NCBI GenBank assembly: GCA_023525975.1
Contig: CM042028.1
Span: forward strand, 75,577,501 to 75,641,500
Source: Smallanthus sonchifolius
Lineage: Eukaryota > Streptophyta > Magnoliopsida > Asterales > Asteraceae
Length of the DNA stretch: 64,000 nucleotides
Direction of reading: 5' to 3'
A program made the position numbers and the translations under genes. Below the pieces are notes generated by a model. It saw only the letters and a list, made by a program, of their open reading frames with translations, searched no databases and had not been told where the DNA came from. This document shows positions 20,346 through 31,145 of this stretch, in pieces (position 1 is the stretch's first letter; each line of letters opens with the position of its first letter).

Positions 20346-22329
20346 GGGTTAGACACTATTATATATTGGTTCTTCAAAATGAAGTTGTTTTAAAAAAAAT
20401 GTTTTTGATCTCGTAAGTGGTTTTGACACACATATTAGCCTTCACGGGGATTTTGCCGACCATATTTGGTCTTGTAAGTGGTTTTGACACACATATTGTT
20501 TTTTATAAATATTAAATTAATATTTTTATTTGTTTTTCTTTATTTTAAATAAATATTAGTATTGTATTGAAAAATAAAATTTTAAATAAATCGTAAATAC
20601 TTAATAACAATGATTAGTTAATGATTAAAAATTTAATGTTAAATGAAACCATTACGCACCTTATTGATTATGTTTAGTGATTGCCCATGTTGACGTGACA
20701 GTGATGTCGCGAGGCATGAATCACTTTTTAGTGATTGCATTACACACAGCCTAAGTAACTAACATCATGGTATAAACAAAGAGTGCATGTGTGATGAATA
20801 ATAGAAAATAAAATAAAATTCACTAGATCATCACATGTGAAAAAGTAAAGAAAGTATAAACAGGTGTATTCAAAATATTGGATGTTAATAGACATGACAA
20901 GATACCGAGTATAATAAGTATATATAACTAAAGACTTGTAATTGCTTCACTTGTGAAAGAGAATGGGTAAATATGTAATATATAGGTTTTAGAAAGTGGA
21001 AATATGTAATTAAATTTTAGGATTAGGTAAATATGTAATGAAGAAACTTAAGAAGGGGATATATGTAAATGCCTCATTTTTTAAAGGCACACAATCACAC
21101 ATGTTAAAGTTGGAGTGAGTTTTAGTGAAAAAGAAAACTCTTTCAATTAAGTATACTGATTTTTTGTTCTCTTTGTCAAAACCTGGATTTTCAATTAAGT
21201 ATACTGATTTTTTGTTCTCTTTGTCAAAAACTGAAAATTAAACGAAACTAAATTCTAAAATGTGGGCCCCTTAAATATGGAGGCCCTAAATAGCAGCTTA
21301 GTTTTTTGTATAGTCGAGCCACCCATGGAGAACGTATATGGGTGAAGTGTAATCACTTAATACCATATGCCCCGTAAAGTTTTTGAAACTAATCTCATAC
21401 TCTGTCTCATACCCTAACCCGTCTCAAATGATTGAAGTTTTAGGTTTTGTTGTCGGGTTCGGGTTCTTTTACCATCCCTAAAGGACCGAAGCAGCTACAT
21501 TCGTTTCTCTAAAACTACAACTAGAAAAATTAAAAAATTAAATTCGTCGATCATAAATCAAAACAGAAACGGTGGAAAAGTTCCATTTTAAAATTTGGTT
21601 GGTCTAACAGATACAAAAGCTATTGTGTTATTTTGGTATATTTCTTGTAATAAATAATAAACTATGTTTTTAACAATAAAGAATATAAATAGATAGATAT
21701 TTGAGGTTTTTAAATTTGTAAAATCTTCTCTAAAAAATCAAATGTTATAAAATTGACAATATTCTTACTTAGAGGTTAAGGTTAGAAAATGGACAAACAA
21801 AAAACGTGAGTACTATGTAACGAGTGACTGATCAATGCTAGTATAAAAGCAAAAGAAACATGAACATGCGTAAAGAAATATGACCTCCAATGAAAAAAAG
21901 ATTGTACCAAATAGGAAGAGTGAAATCAAAGCTAGCCAACTTCGAAAGCCTACACCGACCAAAGAACAACTTGGAATCAATATATGATTCACGAACGCAA
22001 GTTTGGAGAAAATGGTATCTTAAATATTCTTATAATCGAAAGGGGATTTCAATAATAAAGAAAACCTTTTCTAAAAAAGCCCGAATATATAGTAAATGTG
22101 TGCTCTCCCCACCTTCACGAACGAGTCGAGCCGCGCTAGAACTCATCTAAGGGTGATGGGAGTGGTACCCTCTAACCCAAATTATCCTTACAAATTAGAT
22201 CAATTAGAAGATGTCACCTCACTTACTCAAACTACCTACTTAAAATACCATCCAGGGTGGCAGTGATACCCTCCAACCCTCCTATTCTTTAACGGCTATA
22301 TAGCCGTTCAATGGCTTTTTCTCCTTCGA
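20346..22329. other. Gene-free stretch with small tandem duplications
   Basis: No supportable gene. CGTAAGTGGTTTTGACACAC and TTGTAAGTGGTTTTGACACA recur 60 bp apart (about 20410 and 20470). A 48-bp tandem duplication lies at 21141-21188 and 21189-21235 (TTTCAATTAAGTATACTG start). 20700-20757 ends with AGTGATTGCATTACACACAG, which in reverse resembles the ends of the Harbinger-type MITEs at 24855 and 50686. The open frame at 21890-22150 has no recognisable domain. Confidence 0.35.
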
Positions 22330-22455
22330 TTTGCCAAACTTTCAACGGGTTCATATACCCGCCCACAGGTACTTGCCTCTACCCGCAACACTTGCGGCGG
22401 TGTACCAGCTTACCCGCCATCTACCCGTCATCTACCCGCCATCGACTCCCACCAC
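22330..22455. repeat. Short CTACCCGCCAT repeat cluster
   Basis: CTACCCGCCAT, CTACCCGTCAT and CTACCCGCCAT follow each other at about 22415-22447, with further ACCCGC phrases upstream. The cluster abuts the motif-rich element that follows. Confidence 0.5.
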
Positions 22456-22698
22456 CCTAAGCTCGAGCTCGACTCATTTAACTTAAAAGAGCTCAAGCTT
22501 GGCTCGTTTAGAGTTTTATTTCTAAAGTTTAAGCTCGGCTCGTGAGTAGTTTTCAAGCTCAAGCTCAGCTTCGGTCCGGATCATTTATTATTTATTAATT
22601 TTTTAATTATTATATATATATATATATATAATTATAATTTTTATATATAACATAATATATTTATCTGTATATTTTTATCATAATTTCATATATAATAA

Positions 22699-23279
22699 TC
22701 TATACATACTAATAAATAAAGGTTTTTTGTGTCACATGTCATTCTCCTATGCACCCAAAACCCTTTTTTTTCCGCCTCTCTCTCCTATTAATTATATAAA
22801 TTTCTTTAATTGTTTTAATAATTTTATGTTTTCCACCTCTCTTATTAAATAATATTTTTCTAAATTAAACATTTCTTTCATTTTTTTTATAAAACATTTT
22901 TAAGAAATAACTATATAGCGTTCATAAAATTTGTATTAAAAAACTATTTATGTATCATAAATATGTAATGTCTAAATTTTTATTACTAAGTATATTTTTT
23001 TTGTTTGACCGGCAATACCTAGATATTCTAGGATAATTGGGTTTCCTCGGGGCAACACCTTACAATATCCAGGGCAGCCCACCTCAGGAGGAACCCCCTA
23101 ACTAGGTAAACCCCCTGACCTGGCCACAGATCCCTTTTTTGCTGTGGCCAGGATTCGAACCCAATACTTCCACTATGAGAAGTCTTAGGGCTACCATTGC
23201 ACCACATGATCAACGGTTATTACTAAGTATATAACATTTTATTTATTTACCCGTGTAATACACGGGGTTTCTAACCTAG
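22699..23279 (+). mobile_element. Non-autonomous Helitron carrying a SINE
   Basis: It starts TCTATACATACTAATAAATA after A and ends with a hairpin CCCGTGTAATACACGGG (about 23249-23266) followed by TTTCTAACCTAG before T. These are the expected Helitron termini. The subterminal GTGTCACATGTCATTCTC matches the element at 5390-6091. Removal of the SINE (22995-23216 and one TSD) leaves about 345 bp. It has no coding sequence. Confidence 0.8.
22980..23231 (-). mobile_element. tRNA-derived SINE (copy 3) with 15-bp TSD
   Basis: TTATTACTAAGTATA flanks the element at 22980-22994 and 23217-23231. On the minus strand the body (23216 to 22995) has A box TGGTGCAATGGTAG (23204-23191) and B box GTTCGAATCC (23160-23151), 30 bp apart. 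A G+C-rich body follows, with a 3' end GCCGGTCAAAC plus A run (23010-22995). It is a shorter family than copy 1 but with the same layout and a similar 3' end. It inserted into the Helitron. Confidence 0.92.
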
Positions 23280-23775
23280 TAACTAATATATAAATAAAAG
23301 GCTTGTGAGCCTGCTCAAGCTCAATATGTGAAGATCGGACTCAAGCTCGTTTATTAAATGAGTCTCAATATATAGAAGCTCGAGCTCATTCGAGCTCATT
23401 TAAGTTCGGTTCGATTCGAGGTTTTAGTGAGGCGATCTCGAGTAGGTTATGAGCGGCTCGGCTCGTTTACACCCTATTTTGATGTGAGTTCTTTTGAGTG
23501 AGTTAGTGGATTTGTGTTCGCTTAAATCGCTTGTTACGAAGTAGTTCGCTTTTGTTCTTTTTTTCTCATTTTATACATGATGACGGAGATGGGTCAGTGA
23601 AAAAAGATGAGGTGTAGGAGTTAGGTGTCGATGATGAATCAAACATGCAACATCGTGTGATAGTGATATTGTAGAGTTATGATTAATTAGGAGACTTGTA
23701 CCTTAAGTTTCTTTGTATATTTAGTTCAAGTAATAAAAAAGGTTAACATCTACTCATATATTAGCCATTAAGATT

Positions 23776-23928
23776 ATGCTTGGTGGGCAGGGGGTTTTCC
23801 TAAATGGTTTCCCCTCTGTAAAGGTCATGGGTTCGAAGCACTTCATAAAAACTAGGAACACCCTCTGCAGATTTGAATTCCTTGGGGGTTGTTTGGGTAG
23901 ACTGATGTACGAGTCTCCCCTGGTGGTA
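23776..23928 (+). mobile_element. SINE-like fragment
   Basis: GCTTGGTGGGCAGGGGG (about 23778) and GGGTTCGAAGC (about 23829) are spaced like pol III A and B boxes. The body after them (CTCTGCAGATTTGAATTCC, GGGTAGACTGATGTACGAG) resembles a plant SINE interior. There is no A tail or target-site duplication, and the hAT-like element beginning at 23937 cuts the 3' part. It is tentative. Confidence 0.4.
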
Positions 23929-24396
23929 CGTGTCAGCAGTGGCGGAACCAGAACATTTCAACCAGGGGGTCAAAATAGAAACTTTTACGTATTTATTACT
24001 ACATCCAGAGGTGTCTCGGAGATTTCAAATGCTCAGCGCGATTACAGAGAAATGCTCCTCGAAAACCATCAAAATATATATTATATATATAATATATATT
24101 AAATTTATAGTGTTTTATAAAATATAATTTTATATATATAATATATATATAAAATTTAAAAATTTTATGCTACTCGAAACCATCAAAATATTTTTTAACC
24201 ATCAATCAATGTATAACAATTTCGAGAACCACTCTCAAAAGTATAACATTTGATCTGTCATGTATTAAAATCATTGTAAATTGGTTTATTTTTTAGCACT
24301 ATCAAAAACATTCTTCTTAATGTTAAATAGGAGTACGTATGTAAAAAAAATTGAATTGTAACAAGAAAATCTTAATATAATTAAAAACTATATCAT

Positions 24397-24440
<44 letters not shown>

Positions 24441-24528
24441 TAGAGTAAAGAAAAATAAGATAAAGTGAACTTAAATTTTAATAAAGTGAAAGACTAACAA
24501 CGTAAAATTAAAATCTAAATATTGTTTT

Positions 24529-25108
24529 ATTCTAAACTAACTTTTTTCAGAACGGCGAATACTGAATGTTGTGACGTCGCACCCCCTCTCACATTGATAG
24601 CCTCATCCAACTTCGGCCAATATGTTGTTTTAACCGGGCCCACTTGGCGTCAGAGTTGGAGAGCATCCAAGGAAAAATCCCACCAATAAGGCCCCTTCCG
24701 GGCTTGAGGGAGAGCCGAGGCTCGAACCCTGGATCGGCGTGGGTAAACCCAGGTGCATTAGTCTAAGAGCTAGGCCTCGTTTGCATGCCGCAGAAACTAA
24801 TGTGAAGGGCAGGGATTGAACCTGGTTCACAAGAAACATCAGGTCTCTCTCTTAGGATGTGCGTAATACTAGCGTGAGAGGAGGGGGCGTGAGCCACGTG
24901 GAGGAGGTGAGGGACGTGAAACACCGCGTCGCCCGGGCGTGAGAGGGGGTGTGGGGGGCTTATCTGAGTGTACTCAGAGGCGTGAGGGGATGAGGGTATA
25001 GAGGTGATGAGGTGGCCCAATTAGAAAAAGGGGGGAGTGAGGGCGTGAAACCTATTACTCGTAGTCTTATAACTCTATCACCAGCTCATTGGCTATTCTA
25101 AACTAACT
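24529..25108 (-). mobile_element. tRNA-derived SINE (copy 2) split by a MITE, 14-bp TSD
   Basis: ATTCTAAACTAACT flanks the unit exactly at 24529-24542 and 25095-25108. On the minus strand the SINE runs from 25094 to 24543. A box TGGTGATAGAG lies at 25083-25073 and B box GGTTCAATCC at 24822-24813; then comes a body closely related to SINE copy 1 (GGGCCCGGTTAAAA, CACTTGGCGTC read on the plus strand) and a 3' end CGCCGTTCTG plus A run. The A and B boxes are 250 bp apart because a 212-bp MITE plus 3-bp TSD sits between them. Without it the spacing is 35 bp, like copies 1 and 3. Confidence 0.92.
24852..25069. mobile_element. Harbinger/Tourist-type MITE with TTA TSD
   Basis: TTA at 24852-24854 and 25067-25069 brackets a 212-bp G+C-rich element. 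The ends GGATGTGCGTAATAC and GTATTACTCGTAGTC-like text on the right (minus read GACTACGAGTAATAG) are inverted repeats. Inside are GCGTGAG and CGTGAGG repeats. The ends and TTA duplication match the PIF/Harbinger pattern and resemble the MITE at 50686. It lies between the A and B boxes of the SINE, so it is the youngest layer here. Confidence 0.8.
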
Positions 25109-25269
25109 AAACTAATAAATTAAAATAAATAAAATTTAAATTTGTATCCGATTACCAATGTTATGAGTTGACACCACAATGAGCTATCACTTTCATCACT
25201 ACATGTTTTAAAAGGACCTTAACTATAATTTAAAAATAGCTTGGTTATTTGAATATTCTTTGATTTTAT

Positions 25270-25690
25270 TTGGACATCTGGGTGTCATAGTATATGGCTA
25301 TATTAACCGTATAGGGTTCATTAATTACTAATGATTATCAATGATTGGCTGTATAAGAGAGGAAAAATGGATATAATATAGGGCTATACTGGCCGTATAG
25401 GTTTTTTTTTAATTTCACTCAAAATTTTTTTATAAAATTTGTTTTTTTGTTTAACTATTATTATAAAATTTTATAATATTTTAACGGATCGTATAGATAC
25501 TTTTTTTTAACTTCAAATATTTTTATAGACTTTTGTTTTTTTATATAATTTTTTCTTTGTTTAACTATTGTTATAAAATTTTACCAAAAAGTTATACTGC
25601 TCGTATAGCCCTATGTTGTGAGTATAGGTATGCATTTAATGCTGATGAAACTCTATACGCGTAGTATTGAGCTATTCGATCCGTATAATA
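25270..25690. repeat. Cluster of CTATA...GTATAG motifs
   Basis: Five variants recur: GGCTATATTAACCGTATAGG (about 25297), GGGCTATACTGGCCGTATAG (about 25381), AACGGATCGTATAG (about 25484), TTATACTGCTCGTATAG (about 25591) and GCTATTCGATCCGTATAATAG (about 25671). Most are near-palindromic. They lie in the right subterminal part of the hAT-like element, where binding sites for its transposase might be expected. Confidence 0.55.
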
Positions 25691-26049
25691 GGTGTCCAAC
25701 TAATTTTTAGGGTTTTTCAAATAACATCACCCTTTAAAAAAAAGATATTCTTGTTTATCTGTTTCTTCTTCGTTTTTTCTTTCCTTCACCAGAACCACCA
25801 ACCAGTAGCCGTCGGCAACCACTGTTGGCAGGAAATCGTTCAAATCATCTTATATTCTACTCGTCTTTATTTACTTCAGCTACTCATGATAATTTGGGGG
25901 GTCAAAATACAAAAAAAACTACCAAGTTCAACCCCCTGTAGTTTCGCCCCTACGTGCTAATTGAGCTCACATCGTTAAAAAAAATCTACTCATATATTAA
26001 ATACTATAACTTTTTTATGCAAGAAACTAAAGTTGGCACCACACGCTAT

Positions 26050-27254
26050 TAAATAATAGATTTAAATACGATTTTTGTCTTTCTGGTTTGATAAAAAAAA
26101 CAATTCAGTCCAAAAGTTTAAATTTGACTTTTTTAGTCCAATAGTTTTAATTTTTTCTCAATTACAGTCCACTTTTCTAACACTGTTAAAATTTTCAGTT
26201 AACTTTCTTGTGAAAAGACAAAAATGCCCCCTTTAACAAAAAAATATATAAATTAGATAAAAACATTATATATGTATGTGTTAATTCAAGGAACCCCACT
26301 ATGGTCTCTCTCCTCTCTCTTGAGTATCCAGGAACCGCCGCCGCCACCCTCATTCTGGCTGCCCCTTTCCGGCCGCAACCACCACCAATCGTCTTCCCTA
26401 AATCAATGCCGCCTCCTCCGGCAACACCCTCCGGCTCCACAGGCAACCACCACCAATCATCTTCCCTAAATCAATTTCTTCTTCTCTGATGTAATTGAAC
26501 CCACAAGATTCTGTAGCCACGGTAACATTTTTTTAACAAAATTACAATTACCAAACCCTATGTTGTTGACTTTTGTTCTTGGTCAACAAACTAGCAGACC
26601 AGAAATTCAAGAAAAACCCTCAAATGATTGTAACCCAAATCAGGAAATTCAAAATTACAATTTCTTTGTAGTAATCGATGATACAAGCAACCAAGCGGCA
26701 CCCAAACGGGGTCAAATCTGTTGGCGGTTCGTTTTTTCGACTCATGGTTCGTTTTTCCGGATGATGATTCGTTGTTCCGGCGAGATCTGCAGACACACCA
26801 GGGTCAAACGATGGAGATGCCATCTTCGTTTTCCGGCGATGGAGTCACAGATCTCGTAACTTCTGCTGGGTTTTGAAGCTTCTGTTGAGAAGTCACAGGT
26901 CTTGAACGAGTGGCGGTGTCTAGGCGGTGGTGGTGGACTGACCGGAGGCATTGAAGGCGGAGGGTGTAGGGGTTGGGTAGAGACTAGAGAGAGAGCTGAA
27001 TGGTCTGTTTGGGAAGATAAAGAGAGGGCTAAGAGCTTTTATGTATTTTTTTAAAATTTGTTTTATTAATAATGGGGTATTTTTGTGTTTTTTAAAAAAG
27101 TTAACAGAAAAAATAAACGGTGTTAGTGGTTTGAACTGTAATTGAGAAAAAATTAAAACTATTGAACTAAAAAAGCTAAATTTAAACTTTTAGACTGAAA
27201 TGGTTATTTTTGTCAAACTACATAAACTAAAATCGTATTTAACTCTAAATAATA
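26050..27254. mobile_element. Mutator-like element with long TIRs, 9-bp TSD
   Basis: TAAATAATA flanks the element at 26050-26058 and 27246-27254. The body (26059-27245) has inverted repeats of about 170 bp: the left arm runs through TCAGTCCAAAAGTTTAAATT, AATTTTTTCTCAATTACAGT and GTTAACTTT, and all recur inverted at 27060-27245. The 9-bp duplication plus long TIR is the MULE signature. The interior (26290-27010) is more G+C-rich, with a C-rich stretch (CCGCCGCCGCCACCC) and a Cys-poor open frame, and may be a captured gene fragment (Pack-MULE). No transposase is present. Confidence 0.85.
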
Positions 27255-27876
27255 TCTATTTAAAATTCTTTTAAATGACATAACATCCTAAAAGATAACT
27301 AAACACACAATATATAACACCTTGGATTTTGGTTTTGTTGATTAAATTAATTAAAATATCTTGAAGTAAATGTGCAACGATAAGTTTGATGTATTTTGAA
27401 ACAATTGTAACTACAAAAAGGATAAAAATATATAAAGGAAAATTTCCTTTTGTAATTTATAACCCGAAAGCAATATGACATCATAGTTATAAATACCATG
27501 TGTAAAGTAACCGAGTATAATATGTGGAAAGTCAATATTACAAAAGAGGTAAACGTCATTTGGAGTTAAGTGATGAATCTTCTCTTGAGGTCAAAGATTC
27601 GAGCCCCGTTTATAAAGAATTAATGTAAATTATTAGGAGAAACCCTAAAATAAAGTATTACTGTTAGAAAAACAAAAGACGCAAAAGCGACGTTTATTTT
27701 AATAAAAACATTGTAAAGTTATCATGGAAACAAATTGTTGCAACTTTGTGATGAATTTTGTGACACGTGTAGAATGAAATATTAACATACAATTTAATAT
27801 TAATTGCAAATGATAGAATTACAAGAAAAAGCCTATAATAAAACATTGTGTCACATTTCTAACTCTCGTAAAAGAT
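27255..27876. other. Gene-free A+T-rich stretch
   Basis: I see no gene. AGATTCGAGCCCC at about 27595 resembles a pol III B box and may be the relic of a SINE head, without any convincing partner A box. Confidence 0.3.
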
Positions 27877-28074
27877 AGGTCGGTGTGTCTAGAAGTCACC
27901 ACCTTAGCTCAAATGTAATGTAATGTTTAAATTTTATGAATTCAATACAATAAACCAAATATGGTTTGATTAAAAGGTAAGGTCGGTGTCTAAAGAGTAG
28001 CCACCACCTTACCTCAAATGTAATGTTTAAATTTTATGAATTCAATACAATAAACCATATATGGTTTGGTTGGA
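27877..28074. repeat. Tandem duplication, 103-bp unit
   Basis: AGGTCGGTGT starts both copies (27877 and 27980). Both contain CACCACCTTA, CTCAAATGTAATG and TTTAAATTTTATGAATTCAA, and both end in AATAAACCA-ATATGGTTTG. Copy 1 has an extra TAATG. The unit contains no coding sequence. Confidence 0.75.
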
Positions 28075-28782
28075 ATGGTAAACTCTTAATTGTTTGATTT
28101 AGTTGTTTGGGTTCGAATCCCATGGATGACATCTTTTCTTTTATTTTATTTTTACTTTTCTTTTCCCAATAGCTTTTTTGTTCTTTAACGATTTTACGTC
28201 CTCTTTACGCGATACTCTTTTCTATTCATAATTAAACGTCACAACTTCGTATGTTTCTTTTATTTACTTAATCACGCCAATGTCAGTGTCGCAACACACG
28301 TAGCTAGGTTCGCAAACGCGCGAGCAAAACTTAATCAAAGATTGGTATTGGTGTAGTGGTTTGGCGCAGGTTCAAAACCTATGGCTACTAAACTTTTTTT
28401 TCTTTGTTTTTTTATTTCTTTTTTTCTTTTGATTATTCTTTTTTAATTATTAGGCGCAATGTAATAGACATAATACATTTTTATATCTATGGTTCGATCT
28501 TCAAAACCGATCCGCCTCAAATTCGTACGTTACTTTTATGTACTTAAGTACGTTAGTGTCAACGCCAAAACATTTTTTTTCTTTGGTTTTTTACTTTTGT
28601 TTTTTTACATTTTCTTCAGGTTTAAACGAGTAGCCATAACCTTAAATATTTTTTTATACCTAACTATGATTCTTTTCTAACTGTCTCAACCGTTTAAGAT
28701 CCGTTTCACGTCGCGGATCACGAGAATTCGAGTTAGGCTACGTTTCGACACCGCCGCAACGCACGGCGGGTAAATTACTAGT
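28075..28782 (+). mobile_element. Helitron-like 3' region with tRNA-like segments
   Basis: The stretch ends with a strong hairpin CCGCCGCAACGCACGGCGG (28751-28769), then GTAAATTA and CTAGT (28778-28782), as at Helitron 3' termini. Upstream are two tRNA-like patches: GGTTGGAATGGTAAAC with GGGTTCGAATCCCA (28078-28124), and ATTGGTGTAGTGGTTT with GGTTCAAAACC (28347-28380). Each is followed by a T-rich run. CACACGTAGCTAGG and ACGTTAGTGTCAACGCC phrases occur in both halves, so the region may be a tandem dimer. The 5' end was not found. Confidence 0.45.
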
Positions 28783-30056
28783 TACAACATAATATATATA
28801 AGAGTTGGGAAGTGATAAGGTATATGTGTGTATTGTGTGCCCAATAAATTCGCAAATATATGTTTGGTTACTTCTTAGTAAATTCGCATTGTATTCCTTA
28901 GATTATGTCCAAATCATAAAATAATTGTATCCTTTGTTCATGAACCCGTCATAGATGCCCAAAACATGGACTTGTGGATTGTAACAGATGATTTGGCCCA
29001 TTTGGCCTAGTTTGCTTGATAGGTAGCCAAGTTTGAGACCTAATATACCAAGATCGATGTGAAGTTGTTCCTAATGAAACCTAAATTGGTATGGAGATTA
29101 TTCAAATATCACTAGAAAATTGACCGTTATCTGTTGCCAATCTGCCATAATGAGTTAAGCCACGGGTTTGTTTTCGCTAAAAGCGGTCTCGGTAGTTTAG
29201 CAACACAATTTTAACATTGTGACAAATTCAACATCATAATTTATTTTGTGAAATATTGGTGATTTTAGTGTCATCGAGACTATTTTAGTTAAGTTGGATA
29301 GATTAAAGAGAAATAAGTATAAATATTGTTACAAGTTAAAAGGTGTAAAGTACATACTTGTACAAAACTATTATCATTTATAGCACCAATAGAACCCGAT
29401 AGTATAAGGGGGCATCGCCCATGGCGAGTCCAAGTCAAACTGCCAAGTCAGCGTGAATAAATTTATTTTGACGTGTTAGTTATACACTTGAAGTTGCTTT
29501 GGATTTGCGTGATTGATAAAAAGTTGCTTAAAAATGATGATCAGTACAGTGGTAATTGAGATCAATGGGAGATCGTCACTGTCACCTTACCCATCACCAA
29601 CAATTAAGCATCAGCAGCACCCCGAGCAACATCAACAACTGATCACCGGTGCTAGCTGTGCAGTAGTGGCAACTTGGTCAGCAGTGACAATGGACGAGTA
29701 GTGGTAACTTGGCCATGAACAGTAACTGAGTTACTACTGATGGAGTTTCTAATGACAAGTTTTTCAACTGATATAACTACTTAACTCTTGACACTTATAA
29801 CTATCAATTGACACCTTTTTATGAAAATTTGTAACGATTCAACAAATCGTTGCGTTGGTTCCCCTGTATAGACCTATATAACGATGGTGTTTGGTTTGAT
29901 TTCAGGTATGTTTTCAAGACATATATTACATATCCTTCTAGTTCTTTTTTTTAAATTATTTGATTAAAGATTTGAGGTACCGTGAAATTACTTTAATCTG
30001 AAAGTAATATACACATGATTCAAAAGAAAGATAAGGAATTCAAAACCCACACTATT
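28783..30056. other. Gene-free stretch
   Basis: No recognisable gene. GGGGGCATCGCCCATGGCGA (about 29407-29426) is a small palindrome-rich patch, and 29550-29700 is CAGCA/ACAAC-rich low-complexity sequence. The rest is A+T-rich. Confidence 0.35.
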
Positions 30057-30343
30057 AGGCTAACTTACTAATTACATCTTCAACCAGATCCTTCAGCTCA
30101 CCAGATGGATACAACCTCGCAAAAGTCCAAGAAACTGACTCCGTCTTAAAACGTGGATCCATAACAGAAGCAATTGACATAAGGTCCCCAATACTTCTCA
30201 AACATTGGCACACTCATCTTCTTCAAGAAATCATCATTTGATATAAAAGCCTTTGTAATCTCTTTTTTCACTTTAAAAATTTGAACAAGAAATAAGTTTG
30301 CTGTCAGATAAGATGTACCAGAAAACAAATTTGTAGCATCCAA
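30057..30343 (-). pseudogene. hAT transposase fragment (RICESLEEPER-like)
   Basis: On the minus strand 30343-30180 encodes DATNLFSGTSYLTANLFLVQ, FLKKMSVPMFEKYWG. After a one-base shift near 30180, the reading continues MSIASVMDPRFKTESVSWTF and SGELKDLVEDVI (to about 30059). This is the middle-to-late part of hAT transposases of the BED/RICESLEEPER group, in which a DATxxFSG phrase precedes a (V/L)DPRxK phrase. There is no start, BED finger or dimerisation domain, and a stop lies at 30057. It is an isolated fragment. Confidence 0.75.
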
Positions 30344-31145
30344 AAATACCTCTCTCCGTCTACCAGTACACTCGAAGAATGCAATAAACTAATGCCTGAT
30401 CGTTTGCTTTTGCCTAATTTCTGCTCTAATTGATTATGTGATTATATGAAAACCTAATTTTGCTTGATTAACCTCTGCCCTATTTTGATTTTCTGCCCCT
30501 CGACATCAGAAGATGTTTTCATATTTTTTTAGCATAATTCTTTATATAATTTCTTATTTTTTGATCTTCTTGCAGAGGCAAATAGTATCAACTTATAAAA
30601 AAAGAAACGCTATAAATAAGCTTAATGGTATTTATTCTTCATATGATCTAGTCAAAGGTCAAGGGGCGGGGTGGGTCAACGCAAGCCCGACGGTAGACAC
30701 AACCACATGTGAAGTGAACAAAAGTGTAAAGCCCGTGCTGCACACACAAAAAATGTGGTAAATGCATACATAAAGCAAGATTCAGTTAAGAGTATTTACT
30801 ACAATTCTTGATAGTTACATGTGTTTGCTTATTTCTTTCTTTAAATTCTTTGTATTTATAATAAATTAATATTCTTAATTAACACAGTAAAAGGGAGAAA
30901 ATTGAGCTTCTAAAAGTGACACCGCATGAATTACTGGCCTTGGTGCGTTTCATTATTATTGCTAAATTTATAGCCGCATATTTGTATTTCTATAATCCTA
31001 TTATATAAATTAATTTATTCTTGAATGTTTAGGATGTGTATAATTCGTTATTGATTTTGATAACCGCATGGGTGGTTAGGGTTGTTCAATAAAGAGACCA
31101 AAAACCAAAAAATTCTCCTCGTGTTGCGGCGGGGATAAAACTAGT
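30344..31145 (+). other. Gene-free stretch ending in a Helitron-like terminus
   Basis: No gene is supported. The right end, TCGTGTTGCGGCGGGGATAA then AACTAGT at 31141-31145, resembles the Helitron-like end at 28751-28782 (shared GGCGGG, TAAA, ACTAGTTAC). The hairpin is weak and the 5' end unknown, so the call is tentative. Confidence 0.35.

Larger units (their letters stand above)
22456..23476. mobile_element. GAGCTC/AAGCTCG-rich MITE-like element, host of a Helitron
   Basis: Both outer parts (22460-22575 and 23300-23476) are packed with AAGCTCGAGCTC, GAGCTCAAGC and CGGCTCGTTTA phrases around an A+T-rich centre. This is the same architecture as the hAT MITEs at 11756 and 17066. The right end GGCTCGTTTACACCCTA resembles the ends of such elements. 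The left end is degenerate and I found no target-site duplication. The centre holds a Helitron (22699-23279), which in turn holds a SINE. Confidence 0.55.
23937..25952. mobile_element. Non-autonomous hAT-like element with nested SINE and MITE
   Basis: The ends CAGTGGCGGAACCAG (23937) and CTGTAGTTTCGCCCCTA (ending about 25952) are imperfect inverted repeats of the same hAT group as the element at 18636. Subterminal GGGGGTCAAAATA occurs at both ends (about 23965 and 25896). The flanking 8 bp (CGTGTCAG and CGTGCTAA) agree at five positions, as in an old insertion. It contains a TA repeat (24401-24437), a SINE with MITE (24543-25094) and a cluster of GTATAG motifs near the right end. No transposase remains. 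Confidence 0.65.

Noticed and set aside
21890..22150. 86-residue plus-strand frame
   Set aside because: Lys/Ser-rich translation with no motif and no promoter or splice context; I cannot distinguish it from chance.
24763..25020. 85-residue minus-strand frame with Ser/Pro/His-rich text
   Set aside because: It spans the SINE and the MITE; both are defined by target-site duplications and are non-coding.
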